Source: Dyadobacter subterraneus | GTDB lineage: Bacteria; Bacteroidota; Bacteroidia; Cytophagales; Spirosomataceae | Reading direction: 5' to 3' | Length of the DNA stretch: 64,000 bases | Assembly (NCBI RefSeq): GCF_015221875.1 | Contig: NZ_JACYGY010000001.1 | Span: forward strand, 3,016,501-3,080,500 | Shown: piece by piece, positions 9,316-16,851 of the stretch | Layout: each line of letters begins with the position of its first letter | Numbering within the stretch: position 1 is the stretch's first letter | Program-made: the position numbers and the translations under genes | The notes under the pieces: generated by a model | The model's input: only the letters and a program-made list of their open reading frames with translations | What the model was told of the DNA's origin: nothing | Database searches by the model: none

Positions 9316-9614
9316 TTCGGATCCGTCTCGTAGGTTTCTTTCATAAAGAGCAGACAAATTACAAATGCCAATGCTGCAATAAGACTAAGAAACAAAAAAG
9401 CGTACCTGAAAGAAAACATACTGGCAATATACCCCCGGGCAACATTGCTGAGCGAAGCGCCAAGTTCCAAGGCAGTGATATCTTTCAAATTCCAGTGCTG
9501 TGAAGACAAAAGATAGATTCCCAGAAAAGGGCTGATTCCATCACGGACATCAGCCAGTGTAAAATTGATAAGATCGAGTCCGCGAAGCGATACACATTTA
9601 CCGTTTTTCATCAT
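9312..9614 (-). pseudogene. MFS transporter remnant with large internal deletion
   Basis: A 100-codon open frame whose first part (SLRGLDLINFTLADVRDGIS, PFLGIYLLSSQHWN) looks like the N-terminus and first helix of a major facilitator superfamily transporter, and whose second part (LGASLSNVARGYIAS, FRYAFLFLSLIAAL, CLLFMKET) looks like the last two helices. About 300 residues that should separate them are missing, with the frame kept. An intact transporter of this type has about 400 residues and 12 helices. It overlaps the DUF486 gene by ATGA and the next gene by GTGA, so it still sits tightly in the operon. Functional transport is not expected. Confidence 0.75.
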
Positions 9615-9985
9615 GCCTTAAAAATAAAATAGACCGAAGCGACCAAAAGTGCGAAACCAATCAGGTGATTAATTGTAAATTGAGTCGTCTTAAAAACTGT
9701 TACGGAGAAGATCATAAAAATGATCAGTGTAATGACCTCTTGAATAATTTTGAGCTGAACCAGTGAGAATGGTCCACCCATCTCTGACGAGCCGATCCGG
9801 TTGGCAGGCACCTAAAAGCAGTATTCAAAAAATGCAAGACCCCAACTGAGCAGAATGATTATCCAAAGAGGTGTAGAGCCATGATTTCCGGCTTTGCTGA
9901 AAAATTTAAGATGGCCATACCAGGCCAGTGTCATAAAGGCGTTTGAAAATATCAAAAGCACAATTGTTGAAATGATTTTGCTCAT
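9611..9985 (-). pseudogene. DUF486 small membrane protein gene with premature amber stop
   Basis: Reading from the ATG at 9985 gives a DUF486-type integral membrane protein of about 124 residues with four helices (DMT-superfamily-like), except that codon TAG at 9812-9814 interrupts it after LAFFEYCF. The next codons, in the same frame, continue the family pattern exactly (VPANRIG, LKIIQEVITL, VYFIFK). Family members usually carry Gln at the interrupted place (...EY..QVPANR), so a single C-to-T change of CAG to TAG explains the stop. The product is truncated to about 58 residues unless the stop is suppressed or is a sequencing error. The 3' end overlaps the MFS remnant by ATGA. Confidence 0.8.
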
Positions 9986-10042
9986 AGCAGATTTTGAAAA
10001 GATAAGGCAGGGAATCACTGCCTTATCTCCATGGGAAATTAT

Positions 10043-10774
10043 TTACCGGACCAGATACTGCTGGCCGTTAACAGTGATCGTATTACACCGGATTACTTTG
10101 TAATCTTGCAAAGTAATCTCCCCGTCTTCTTTGCTTTTCTGACTGCCAGAGTAAGAAATAGCGGTACCCTTTGCAACTGAATTTCCGATTTGGGCAGCTA
10201 TATGCGGAGGAAATCGAAGGACCGTTTTGTTGTCTACAAAAAGTCCGTTAACTCTGCCTTCCCGGTCGGTTTGTAAAGAAGTGACCTTTCCATTTCCGGA
10301 AACGACAATTTCCTGTGCTGGTGTGGGCAGCATAGTCGGAGGTGTATCTGTCAAGGTTTTACCACCTGCGTTCAGATTAACCATTCTGAGTTCTTTCGAG
10401 CCAAATGGAGGCATTTCCAAAACACCCGAAACGCTAACCTGTGAACCCGGTTTGGTCAGACCAGAAACCTGAGATCCCATGTGTGCCGGAAATTTTACCA
10501 GCAGACTGTCTGTCCCGCTGAGTAAATAGAAGCCATCGAAGACAAAATCATCATTTCCCCATAATTTCACGACCTTCCCCTGAACCGTGGTTACAGCACG
10601 AAGTCCCTGCTCTCCTGGTGCTCCTGGGCCGAAAGGTGGACGGGGGCCTGGGCCATTAACTCCTGGGCCTGCGATCATAGCACCCGCAAGCGGTCCCGCG
10701 ATTTGCGCGAATACATGGTTTGTGCTGCCTGTTACTACTGAGATAAACAAAGCGGCAAGTGCTAATTTTTTCAT
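10043..10774 (-). CDS. Secreted protein with duplicated FPPH/FPAH domain
   Basis: 243 residues with a signal peptide (MKKLALAALFISVVTG...FAQ). A Gly/Pro-rich linker (about 25-60, many G-P pairs) leads to two beta-rich repeats. Repeat 1 has VQGKVVKLW, LLVKFPAHMGSQV and QVSVSGVLEMP; repeat 2 has SGNGKVTSL, VLRFPPHIAAQI and AISYSGSQKS. The order (strand, Gly turn, FPPH helix cap, 'G-x-x-V/I-x-x-S/G' strand) is that of a small OB-like barrel (inference). It is the first gene of the operon that ends with the two-component system, and is paralogous to 8620-9315. No enzyme motif is seen. I do not recognise a named family. Confidence 0.7.
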   Translation of the reverse strand: MKKLALAALFISVVTGSTNHVFAQIAGPLAGAMIAGPGVNGPGPRPPFGPGAPGEQGLRAVTTVQGKVVKLWGNDDFVFDGFYLLSGTDSLLVKFPAHMGSQVSGLTKPGSQVSVSGVLEMPPFGSKELRMVNLNAGGKTLTDTPPTMLPTPAQEIVVSGNGKVTSLQTDREGRVNGLFVDNKTVLRFPPHIAAQIGNSVAKGTAISYSGSQKSKEDGEITLQDYKVIRCNTITVNGQQYLVR

Positions 10775-10879
10775 GATTTTATTTGTTGAAATGATTCTTG
10801 TTTTTTTAACGAATCGAAGGTAGAGCTGCCAGATAAGGCTGATATGAGAAGCAAATTAATTTTTACTTATCTGGGCTGA

Positions 10880-11023
10880 GAAACACAAATCTGGGAATTG
10901 GGCTTTGCCGGCGGAGCATTTATGGCAAGCTCGGTGATAGTCGCTGAGGTTGCCGGCTATCTGGACTGTGAGTATCCACAGGCATTTAAAAAACTTTTCG
11001 AATCAAAGGCTGATTGCTCATAA
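10880..11023 (+). pseudogene. Fragment of an AraC-family regulator C-terminus
   Basis: A 47-codon open stretch without a start codon, preceded by a stop at 10877-10879. Its translation contains IVAEVAGYLDCEYPQAF and KKLFESK, which has the layout of the second helix-turn-helix of AraC proteins (A..LGFEYPQ.F.KLFK.K.G). The first helix-turn-helix and the N-terminal domain are absent. The fragment lies upstream of the FPPH operon and is probably a relic. The rest of the 10775-11232 gap (458 bp) shows no gene. Confidence 0.5.
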
Positions 11024-11232
11024 GCTGACTTCGTAATAGTTTAAACTAAATCACGAAGTAATTTTTAACCAAGGTTCGATCTTTTAAGACTTAAAACTGC
11101 CTGAAAGTTTGGGTTACAGCAATTATAAATTTTTGTGGACTATGTTGCAGCAGAACATTATAAAAGGAGGCCGCCCTATGGCTGTTTCATATCGCGTCTT
11201 CCTTTTATAAAGTTTACTGCGTGCAGTTCGCT

Positions 11233-11976
11233 TTATCTCTGGTTTATCACCTGAAAAGCGTCCTGTTCATTAATAAAAAATTGATTTCGGAACCCAATTG
11301 TAAGGCCTATGCCAATTTCATACTGGTCCTGTTGTATGCCCTCAATCAGGCCCTGAGCAACTTCACTGGCGGGCATGCCACGTTGCTCACCGCCGATTTC
11401 TTTGGAAAATTCGGTGTTCACAGTTGGTGGCATAAGTTCATACACTTTTATATTTGTGTCTTGGGCAAGGGTATGGCGAAGCGCTAAAGTATAGGAGTGA
11501 ACCGCAGCCTTGCTATCAGAGTAAGTTGGAATGATGGCAACCGGTGAGAAGGCCACAATGGAGGTCACATTCACAATAGCGGCCTCGTCTCGATTTTTCA
11601 AGACAGGCAATAATTTCTCGGTCAAGCGGATCAGCGAAAAATAATTGGTTTCCATTTCTTGTCTGGCTTTTTCCACGGCCCCGGCTGTTTCGGAATGGGT
11701 ATAAACAAATGCTTTGCCGGCATTATTGATCAGCACGCTCAGGTCGGGATAGCTGCTGGTTATCAGCTCTGCCAGCTTGTTTACATCTTGTTCGCTGTTG
11801 ATATCACACGGAATGGCAAATGTATTTTTTAACGAAGCAGCAGCCTGTTTCAGTTTGTCAGCAGTTCTTCCGACAATAATAATTTTGTTGCCTTGCTCGC
11901 TAAGGAGTCTGGCTATTTCATAACCAATGCCTGAGCCTCCGCCTGTAATAAGTATGGTTTTGTTTGTAATGTCCAT
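11233..11976 (-). CDS. SDR-family oxidoreductase (copy 2 of tandem pair)
   Basis: 247-residue classical short-chain dehydrogenase/reductase. It has the Rossmann NAD(P) motif TGGGSGIG at residues 11-18, the NNAG motif, and the catalytic Y-x-x-x-K as YSDSK. It most resembles DltE-like SDRs that begin MDI.NKT. The upstream neighbour 11989-12729 has the same architecture and nearly the same motifs (YSDTK, LRHTLAKD), so the two come from a tandem duplication. Substrate is unknown. It is the last gene of the minus-strand operon starting with the nitroreductase and presumably under HxlR control (inference). Confidence 0.9.
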   Translation of the reverse strand: MDITNKTILITGGGSGIGYEIARLLSEQGNKIIIVGRTADKLKQAAASLKNTFAIPCDINSEQDVNKLAELITSSYPDLSVLINNAGKAFVYTHSETAGAVEKARQEMETNYFSLIRLTEKLLPVLKNRDEAAIVNVTSIVAFSPVAIIPTYSDSKAAVHSYTLALRHTLAQDTNIKVYELMPPTVNTEFSKEIGGEQRGMPASEVAQGLIEGIQQDQYEIGIGLTIGFRNQFFINEQDAFQVINQR

Positions 11977-11988
11977 GGTATTTTGGTG

Positions 11989-12729
11989 TTAGAATCTATT
12001 GTTAAACGAAGCAACTGCGTTTTCGGGATTAGCGAGGTAAGCTGCTCGCTGCGAGCCGGTATCGCCAACATAAATCTCATACTGACCAGCCTTGATTCCG
12101 GCTAAGGTAGCCTGGGCTACCTCTCCTGGGTGCATGCCGCTTTCACCTCCCATATCTTTTGTGGCTTCGGTATTGACCAGTGAAGGCATCACCTCGTAAA
12201 CCTTTACTGCGGTATCTTTTGCCAGTGTATGTCTGAGCGCAACCGTGTGTGAATGCAATGCCGCTTTCGTATCTGAATAGGTTGGTAAAACCACAAGCGG
12301 ATGAAATGTTACATTCGAAGTAATATTTATAACGGCAGCTTCGGGCTGCTGTTTCAGGATTGGTAAAAGCTTTTCAGTCAGCAGCACCGGCCCGAAATAG
12401 TTTACCTGAAATTCGGCAGTTGCTTTTGTAAATGCGTCTGCACCTTCACCCAGTTTATATAGATGGGCTACACCTGCATTGTTAACCAGAATACTCAGCT
12501 CTGGAAATTCTGTCTTGACTCTGCTAACCAGCGCTTCAATATCGGCTGGTTTTGTCAGATCGCAGACAAGCGCCGTTACGCTGAGTTCTTCGGCTGCTTT
12601 TGTTATCTTTTCGGCATTACGCCCGGCGATGATAACGTTGTTTCCCTGCTCTTTAAGTAGTTTGGCTATCTGATAACCAATGCCTGACCCTGCTCCGGTG
12701 ACCAGCGCTGTCTTATTTTTGATGTCCAT
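11989..12729 (-). CDS. SDR-family oxidoreductase (copy 1 of tandem pair)
   Basis: 246-residue short-chain dehydrogenase. The ATG at 12729 is chosen over 12774 because it matches the start of the paralogue (MDIKNKTALVTGAGSGIG). Cofactor motif TGAGSGIG, NNAG and the active-site YSDTK are intact. C-termini of the two copies differ (this one ends ASFNNRF), so each may have its own substrate range. The gap to copy 2 is 12 bp. Family knowledge: such enzymes reduce small carbonyl compounds with NAD(P)H; together with the nitroreductase and ABM protein this suggests handling of reactive electrophiles or quinones (inference). Confidence 0.9.
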   Translation of the reverse strand: MDIKNKTALVTGAGSGIGYQIAKLLKEQGNNVIIAGRNAEKITKAAEELSVTALVCDLTKPADIEALVSRVKTEFPELSILVNNAGVAHLYKLGEGADAFTKATAEFQVNYFGPVLLTEKLLPILKQQPEAAVINITSNVTFHPLVVLPTYSDTKAALHSHTVALRHTLAKDTAVKVYEVMPSLVNTEATKDMGGESGMHPGEVAQATLAGIKAGQYEIYVGDTGSQRAAYLANPENAVASFNNRF

Positions 12730-12739
12730 GTTTTTTGGT

Positions 12740-12970
12740 TTATAAGTGAATATTATTGTCTGCCGGGTAATCAATAGTGATAAACCGGCTGGCGTTTAAT
12801 TTTAAAAAATCTTTAAGTGATGCGGGCGGCCGGCCAGTCAGCTGCGCTATGGTATCTGTGACTATATCAAACGTTCCGGCTTTGGTGTTCAGATCGGTCA
12901 TAATAACAGTTTCTACGAAGGGTCCGGGTATATCAGGAGTTGTTTCCTTTACCATGATTTCGTCTGCCAA
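12740..12970 (-). pseudogene. C-terminal fragment of an NmrA-like NAD(P)-binding protein
   Basis: A frame encoding about 76 residues ending IAQLTGRPPASLKDFLKLN and ITIDYP. That ending is characteristic of NmrA/QOR2-type atypical SDR proteins ('...VTGRPP.S..DFV..N'), which are normally 280-300 residues. No ATG is found in frame; the frame stays open to about 13030 without the Rossmann GATG motif. The only candidate start is TTG at 12970. It sits in the operon between the ABM gene and the first SDR, probably the remnant of a third reductase gene. Confidence 0.5.
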
Positions 12971-13022
12971 TCCAATCGCTTGATTTGCGGTATGATTTGA
13001 TCGTTTTTCATGGAAGTTTAAA

Positions 13023-13319
13023 TTATAGCTGTTGCAGGGTTACACTCTCTGGTTTTGCAGAAACCTTGTCCTTTACACCGTCGAAAAATGCTCTGGTGTA
13101 ATCAGCAGCCATATGCAGATCGAAAGCTTCCCGGGAAGTAAATACTTCAAAAAAAACCAATGTATGCGGATCATCCGTTTTGCAGGTCTGGTAAAAGGCC
13201 TCACATCCAGGTTCTTCGAGCGTAAGCTTCAAAGTTTTTGCCGAAAGCGCTATGACTTCCTGCAGATGCTCTGGCTGCACAGATACCTGAGCCATTACAA
13301 TATATTTCAAACTACTCAT
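13023..13319 (-). CDS. ABM-domain putative quinol monooxygenase
   Basis: 98-residue antibiotic biosynthesis monooxygenase (ABM) domain protein of YgiN type. The ATG at 13319 gives the standard start (MSSLKYIVMAQVSV); the longer frame to 13418 overlaps the nitroreductase. Family features: an N-terminal strand, 'PE...EVIALS...L..T..EPGCEAFYQ', and a dimer-forming 'FFEVFTSREAFDLHM...H/Y' segment. YgiN-like proteins oxidise quinols or act in quinone redox cycling. It begins 10 bp after the nitroreductase stop, in the HxlR-linked operon. Confidence 0.85.
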   Translation of the reverse strand: MSSLKYIVMAQVSVQPEHLQEVIALSAKTLKLTLEEPGCEAFYQTCKTDDPHTLVFFEVFTSREAFDLHMAADYTRAFFDGVKDKVSAKPESVTLQQL

Positions 13320-13329
13320 AATAAAGGAT

Positions 13330-13959
13330 TTAAAAGGCTGGAAAAAGCTCTTCCCTGGTTTTGCGCACCTTTGGAATAACCGAAAATTCGTCTTCCGACG
13401 AGCGGTAACCCAGCGCAAAAAGTAAGACCGATTTTAAGTCCTGATTTTTAAGACCCAGAATTTCATCTACCTGGTCAGGGTCAAAGCCCTCCATCGGCGA
13501 AGCGTCGATTCCAGCTTCTGCTGCGGCACTTACAAGAATGCCAACGGCTAGAAACGCTTGTTTTTCTGCCCATTCTATCTTTTGATCCGGTGAAAGAAGT
13601 GCCAGGCGCGAATTCACGAACTGCTCGCGGGGTTCCAGATTTTTGCGGTCGGTACTGCGGGCTACGGCGGCTTTGTCAATATAATTTTTGACGGTCAGGT
13701 CGCTGATATTTGTTTCAACGGCAACGACCAGCAGTTTGGAAGCGGTTGTGATTTGGGGCTGACCAAAGGCTGCCCTGCTGATCTGTTCGAGCTTGCCAGA
13801 ATCCTCTACTGAAATAAAACGGTAGGGCTGCAGCCCGTAGGAGGAGGGGGCTAGCTGAACAGCTGATAGCAGATCTTCAAACTGCTGCTGACTTAATTGT
13901 CTGGAAGTATCATACTTCTTGGTGGCATATCGCCACTCCATTGCTTTAACCAGTGACAT
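13330..13959 (-). CDS. NAD(P)H-dependent nitroreductase family protein (FMN)
   Basis: 209-residue NfsB-type flavoprotein. The ATG at 13959 gives the conserved N-terminus MSLVKAMEWRYATKKYD, with the FMN-binding RYATKK. PSSYGLQPYRF (FMN phosphate/ring contact), ASPMEGFDPDQVD and LFALGYRS near the C-terminus are family landmarks. It reduces nitroaromatics, quinones or similar with NAD(P)H. It is the first gene of a minus-strand operon, divergent from hxlR, with the twin palindromes between them; this is the common arrangement for HxlR/YodB-type control of nitroreductases. Confidence 0.92.
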   Translation of the reverse strand: MSLVKAMEWRYATKKYDTSRQLSQQQFEDLLSAVQLAPSSYGLQPYRFISVEDSGKLEQISRAAFGQPQITTASKLLVVAVETNISDLTVKNYIDKAAVARSTDRKNLEPREQFVNSRLALLSPDQKIEWAEKQAFLAVGILVSAAAEAGIDASPMEGFDPDQVDEILGLKNQDLKSVLLFALGYRSSEDEFSVIPKVRKTREELFPAF

Positions 13960-13994
13960 AGATTTTGATTGTATTAAAATACATTTTAACTTTG

Positions 13995-14009
13995 CTTGCA
14001 AATTGCAAG
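13995..14009. promoter_or_regulatory. Palindromic operator 1, likely HxlR site
   Basis: CTTGCAAATTGCAAG, a perfect 7-bp arm palindrome with a central A, lies in the intergenic region between nitroreductase and hxlR. An identical-arm copy is found 37 bp away at 14032-14046. It lies downstream of the proposed -7 box of the nitroreductase promoter, so binding would block transcription. Confidence 0.75.
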
Positions 14010-14013
14010 TGAA

Positions 14014-14021
14014 CAAAGGTA
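14014..14021 (-). promoter_or_regulatory. Likely -7 box of the nitroreductase operon
   Basis: On the minus strand this reads TACCTTTG, matching the Bacteroidota consensus TAnnTTTG. It lies 55 bp before the nitroreductase ATG and between the two palindromes; operator 2 falls where the -33 element would be. Confidence 0.5.
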
Positions 14022-14031
14022 AAGTAGTTTA

Positions 14032-14046
14032 CTTGCAATTTGCAAG
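14032..14046. promoter_or_regulatory. Palindromic operator 2, likely HxlR site
   Basis: CTTGCAATTTGCAAG, same 7-bp arms as operator 1 with a central T. It ends 21 bp before the hxlR start codon, so it could serve both repression of the divergent operon and autoregulation. Confidence 0.75.
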
Positions 14047-14067
14047 TGAAGTTTAAAAAATAATTTT

Positions 14068-14481
14068 ATGAAAGAGATTAAACCGCGTTCAGGGTGCCCT
14101 TTAAGTTATACCCTTGATTTTTTTGGCGATAAATGGTCGCTTCTGATCATGCGCGATATGGTTATTGGGGGTAAAGCAACTTATGGAGAGTTCCTGGGGT
14201 CAGATGAAAAAATTGCAACCAATATTCTGGCTGACAGGCTTAGCATGCTTGAAACCTACGGCTTTGTGACCAAACAGGTCGCACCGGATAAAAAATCGAA
14301 GTTTGTTTACAGATTAACAGAGAAAGGAATAGGACTGGTCCCGGTGATTTTAGAAATCGGTCTGTGGGGTTCGCAGTTTCATCCGCCGGGACTTGGCGCC
14401 GAACTCATTGATGCCTTGCATGTTGACAGAACTGGTACTATTCAGAAAATTCAGGACTCTCTACGAAGTAAGCTTGCCTAA
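14068..14481 (+). CDS. HxlR-family transcriptional regulator
   Basis: 137-residue winged helix-turn-helix protein of the HxlR/YodB family. It starts with the family signature around Cys10 (SGCPLSYTLDFFGDKWSLLI) and has recognition-helix region KIATNILADRLSMLE and wing YRLTEKG. The N-terminal Cys corresponds to the thiol used by YodB/HypR-like members to sense quinones, diamide or other electrophiles. It is divergent from the nitroreductase operon, and two CTTGCAAnTTGCAAG palindromes lie in the shared promoter region, so it probably represses both directions until oxidised or alkylated (inference from family). Confidence 0.92.
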   Translation: MKEIKPRSGCPLSYTLDFFGDKWSLLIMRDMVIGGKATYGEFLGSDEKIATNILADRLSMLETYGFVTKQVAPDKKSKFVYRLTEKGIGLVPVILEIGLWGSQFHPPGLGAELIDALHVDRTGTIQKIQDSLRSKLA

Positions 14482-14503
14482 TGAATGTAAACCTATTTTG
14501 TTT

Positions 14504-15181
14504 ATGATAGATGAACTTAACAATCCTGTCTGGTCAGCGCTGATCACGGGAAACAGGACGCTGGCCACAGGTGGTCAACATGCAAAAGCCTTCCATGCGG
14601 GCATCTCGCCGTTTGTCGCCGTCGAACAAAATAGCCGGGAGCATTATCAGCTTTTAACCCAGGTTGCCACAGGTGAGGGGCCTGTCGCTGTTTTTACAAC
14701 GGATAAAGACCTTGATCCAAGCCCTTGGGAGATATCAAGCCGTATTGACGGTTACCAGATGATGTTTGAAGGAGAGACCCCACAATCCCCATCCGGTTTA
14801 TCTATAAGCAAATTAACCGAAGAGCATGTTCCGGCAATGCTTGAACTAACACGCATTAGTCCGCCAGGTCCTTTTATGGAAGGCACCATCAGGTTTGGCG
14901 GTTATGAAGGAATTTTTGATGGTCAGCAGCTGGTTGCCATGGCCGGTCACCGCTTTCATAGCGGCCACCACGTGGAGATAAGCGCTGTTTGCACACATCC
15001 TGACTACACCGGTAGAGGTTACGCCAGGGCGCTGATCCAGAACCAGATCATTCAGATTCGGGCTAGTGGCAATGTGCCTTATCTCCATGTAAGATCGGAT
15101 AATGTAAGGGCATATCAAATTTATCAGAACATGGGTTTTGTTACCCGCACTGAAATGATTATTTATATTTTAAAAAAATAG
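14504..15181 (+). CDS. GNAT-family N-acetyltransferase
   Basis: 225 residues. The start at 14504 (MIDELNNPVWSAL) follows the hxlR stop by 22 bp; the longer frame begins inside hxlR. The C-terminal half is a GNAT fold of the FR47 type: the acetyl-CoA-binding motif A is HPDYTGRGYARALIQNQI, followed by LHVRSDNVRAYQIYQNMGF, typical of motif B. The N-terminal 100 residues form the less conserved first half seen in FR47-like proteins. Substrate unknown. It may be co-transcribed with hxlR. Confidence 0.88.
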   Translation: MIDELNNPVWSALITGNRTLATGGQHAKAFHAGISPFVAVEQNSREHYQLLTQVATGEGPVAVFTTDKDLDPSPWEISSRIDGYQMMFEGETPQSPSGLSISKLTEEHVPAMLELTRISPPGPFMEGTIRFGGYEGIFDGQQLVAMAGHRFHSGHHVEISAVCTHPDYTGRGYARALIQNQIIQIRASGNVPYLHVRSDNVRAYQIYQNMGFVTRTEMIIYILKK

Positions 15182-15355
15182 ACAGATCGCTGCGGTCATT
15201 TTATTTCGCTATGCAAATCGATCTTGTACCAGAACCGTGATTTAATTTCAGCAGGCGCATGATGATTAATTAAAAATTAACCTTTTGTTATAGGCCAAAC
15301 GCTTCTTTTGTGACCTGTTGCCATTATCTTTTTAATTAAAATCATTAACCACATC

Positions 15356-16669
15356 ATGAAAATTTTTTGCCTGAAGTCAGCACTGTTATGCCAGACATTT
15401 GCAGTTCTGGTACTTTGCCTTCTTGCCATGGTTTTACCAGCACGTTCAGAAACGGGCCAACTTCTGGCTGGCACAGCGAAAATCAATATAACACCCAAAA
15501 CCAGTGAGCCCATTCATGATTCTGTATATGCCCGTAGTTTGGTGTTAGAAGTCGGACAACTAAATATTGCTTTTGTAGCGGTGGACCTTGTTATTTTTAC
15601 AAGTACGAGGATAAAAAAGGAATGCTTTGAAAAATATGGAATTTCTCAGGTTATTCTCTCTTCGTCACATAATCATTCAGGACCACTGGTTGCCAACAAA
15701 ATTTTTTTTACAGAAGACAGTCCGTTTCAAAAATTTTACGAGGATCAAATCATTAAAGTGATCGGCATAGCGGCCAACAACAAATTCAGGGCCAGGATTT
15801 CCGCAGGCAAAAGCACATTCCCTCAATTGAATTTTAACAGGTTAATCGTGCGAGAGGACGGCCATGCACGTGAGTCCTGGTTTGAAGACGAACATTACAA
15901 ATCCGAAAATCCGGAAAGAATTCCCTTTGGTCCTGTGGATGCAGAGTTAGGTGTCATAAAAGTAATGAATGATCATGGCGACACGCGGGCGGTCTTGATG
16001 AATTATGCCATGCATGCTGATATTGTTTGTTTTAATTACGCGGTTTCAGCAGATTTTCCAGGTGTAGCAACCCGGAAGGTAGAAGAAACCCTTGGTAAAG
16101 ATGTTAATTGTCTTTTTATCCAGGGTGCTTCGGGTAATATGGAGTCGTTGCTGATCAGTCCAAGGCGTTCAGGCCCGGACGATAAAATAAAAACCAATTA
16201 TGAGCCCATGCAAAGAACCGGTGACTTATTAGCTTGGGAAACTGTTAAATTGGTAAAGAAAACCGCACCGGGTCCGGATCGTACTGATGTGAAATGGATG
16301 ACAGATTCGCTGCCATTTACTGGGCGATATGACAAAAGTTTAAAATTTAACGTCCAGTTTTCCAACCTTATTATTAACAATGATATTTCAATAGCTGTTT
16401 GTCCCGGTGAATTTTTTATACAATTTCAACTGGACTGGAAAGAGAAAATGAAAGTTGCCGGGGCTAACGGTTTTCTTTTCGGGTACTCGTGGACGGGTGG
16501 GCAGTGGCCGGGTTACATCGGGGACATTCGATCTATGGCACTTGGCGGCTACGGCGCGGACCAGAATCCTAAAGGTATTCAGGTAGGTAGTGGGGAATCA
16601 ATAATGAGCAAACAACTTGAAAACTTTTACAGCCTGATTGGTCTTATGAGGCAGCATCCTCCAAAATAA
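15356..16669 (+). CDS. Neutral/alkaline ceramidase-like secreted hydrolase
   Basis: 437 residues with a signal peptide (hydrophobic to about residue 30, LPARS). The body resembles the N-terminal catalytic domain of neutral/alkaline non-lysosomal ceramidases: AGTAKINITP near the start, SSSHNHSGP (metal-binding histidines) around residue 102 and an AMHADIVCFN segment with a further histidine. It lacks the C-terminal immunoglobulin-like domain of full ceramidases. Family members hydrolyse ceramides, but many bacterial homologues have unknown substrates and may act on other amide or lipid compounds. It stands alone, convergent to the AraC gene at 16852. Confidence 0.8.
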   Translation: MKIFCLKSALLCQTFAVLVLCLLAMVLPARSETGQLLAGTAKINITPKTSEPIHDSVYARSLVLEVGQLNIAFVAVDLVIFTSTRIKKECFEKYGISQVILSSSHNHSGPLVANKIFFTEDSPFQKFYEDQIIKVIGIAANNKFRARISAGKSTFPQLNFNRLIVREDGHARESWFEDEHYKSENPERIPFGPVDAELGVIKVMNDHGDTRAVLMNYAMHADIVCFNYAVSADFPGVATRKVEETLGKDVNCLFIQGASGNMESLLISPRRSGPDDKIKTNYEPMQRTGDLLAWETVKLVKKTAPGPDRTDVKWMTDSLPFTGRYDKSLKFNVQFSNLIINNDISIAVCPGEFFIQFQLDWKEKMKVAGANGFLFGYSWTGGQWPGYIGDIRSMALGGYGADQNPKGIQVGSGESIMSKQLENFYSLIGLMRQHPPK

Positions 16670-16851
16670 TTTGCTGAGTTGGTTTTTGTGGAGGAAAAAT
16701 TCGCAGATAACTTCCATGCTTTTAACTGGTATGTGATTCGAAGGAAATTGTTTCAAAACCCAGTTACTTTTCTTTCAATTTTTTGCCCGTATTTAGTCAG
16801 GGGGTGATTGTATGTAGAAAAGTGGAAATCCGGGTATGTTGGCGATACTGC

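Noticed and set aside
9812..10018. Separate short gene starting at 10018
   Set aside because: The start at 9985 fits the DUF486 family and the reading frame continues past the amber stop, so it is the 5' part of one broken gene.
10587..10823. 78-codon plus-strand Gly/Pro-rich frame
   Set aside because: Antisense of the Gly/Pro-rich linker of the FPPH protein; composition artefact.
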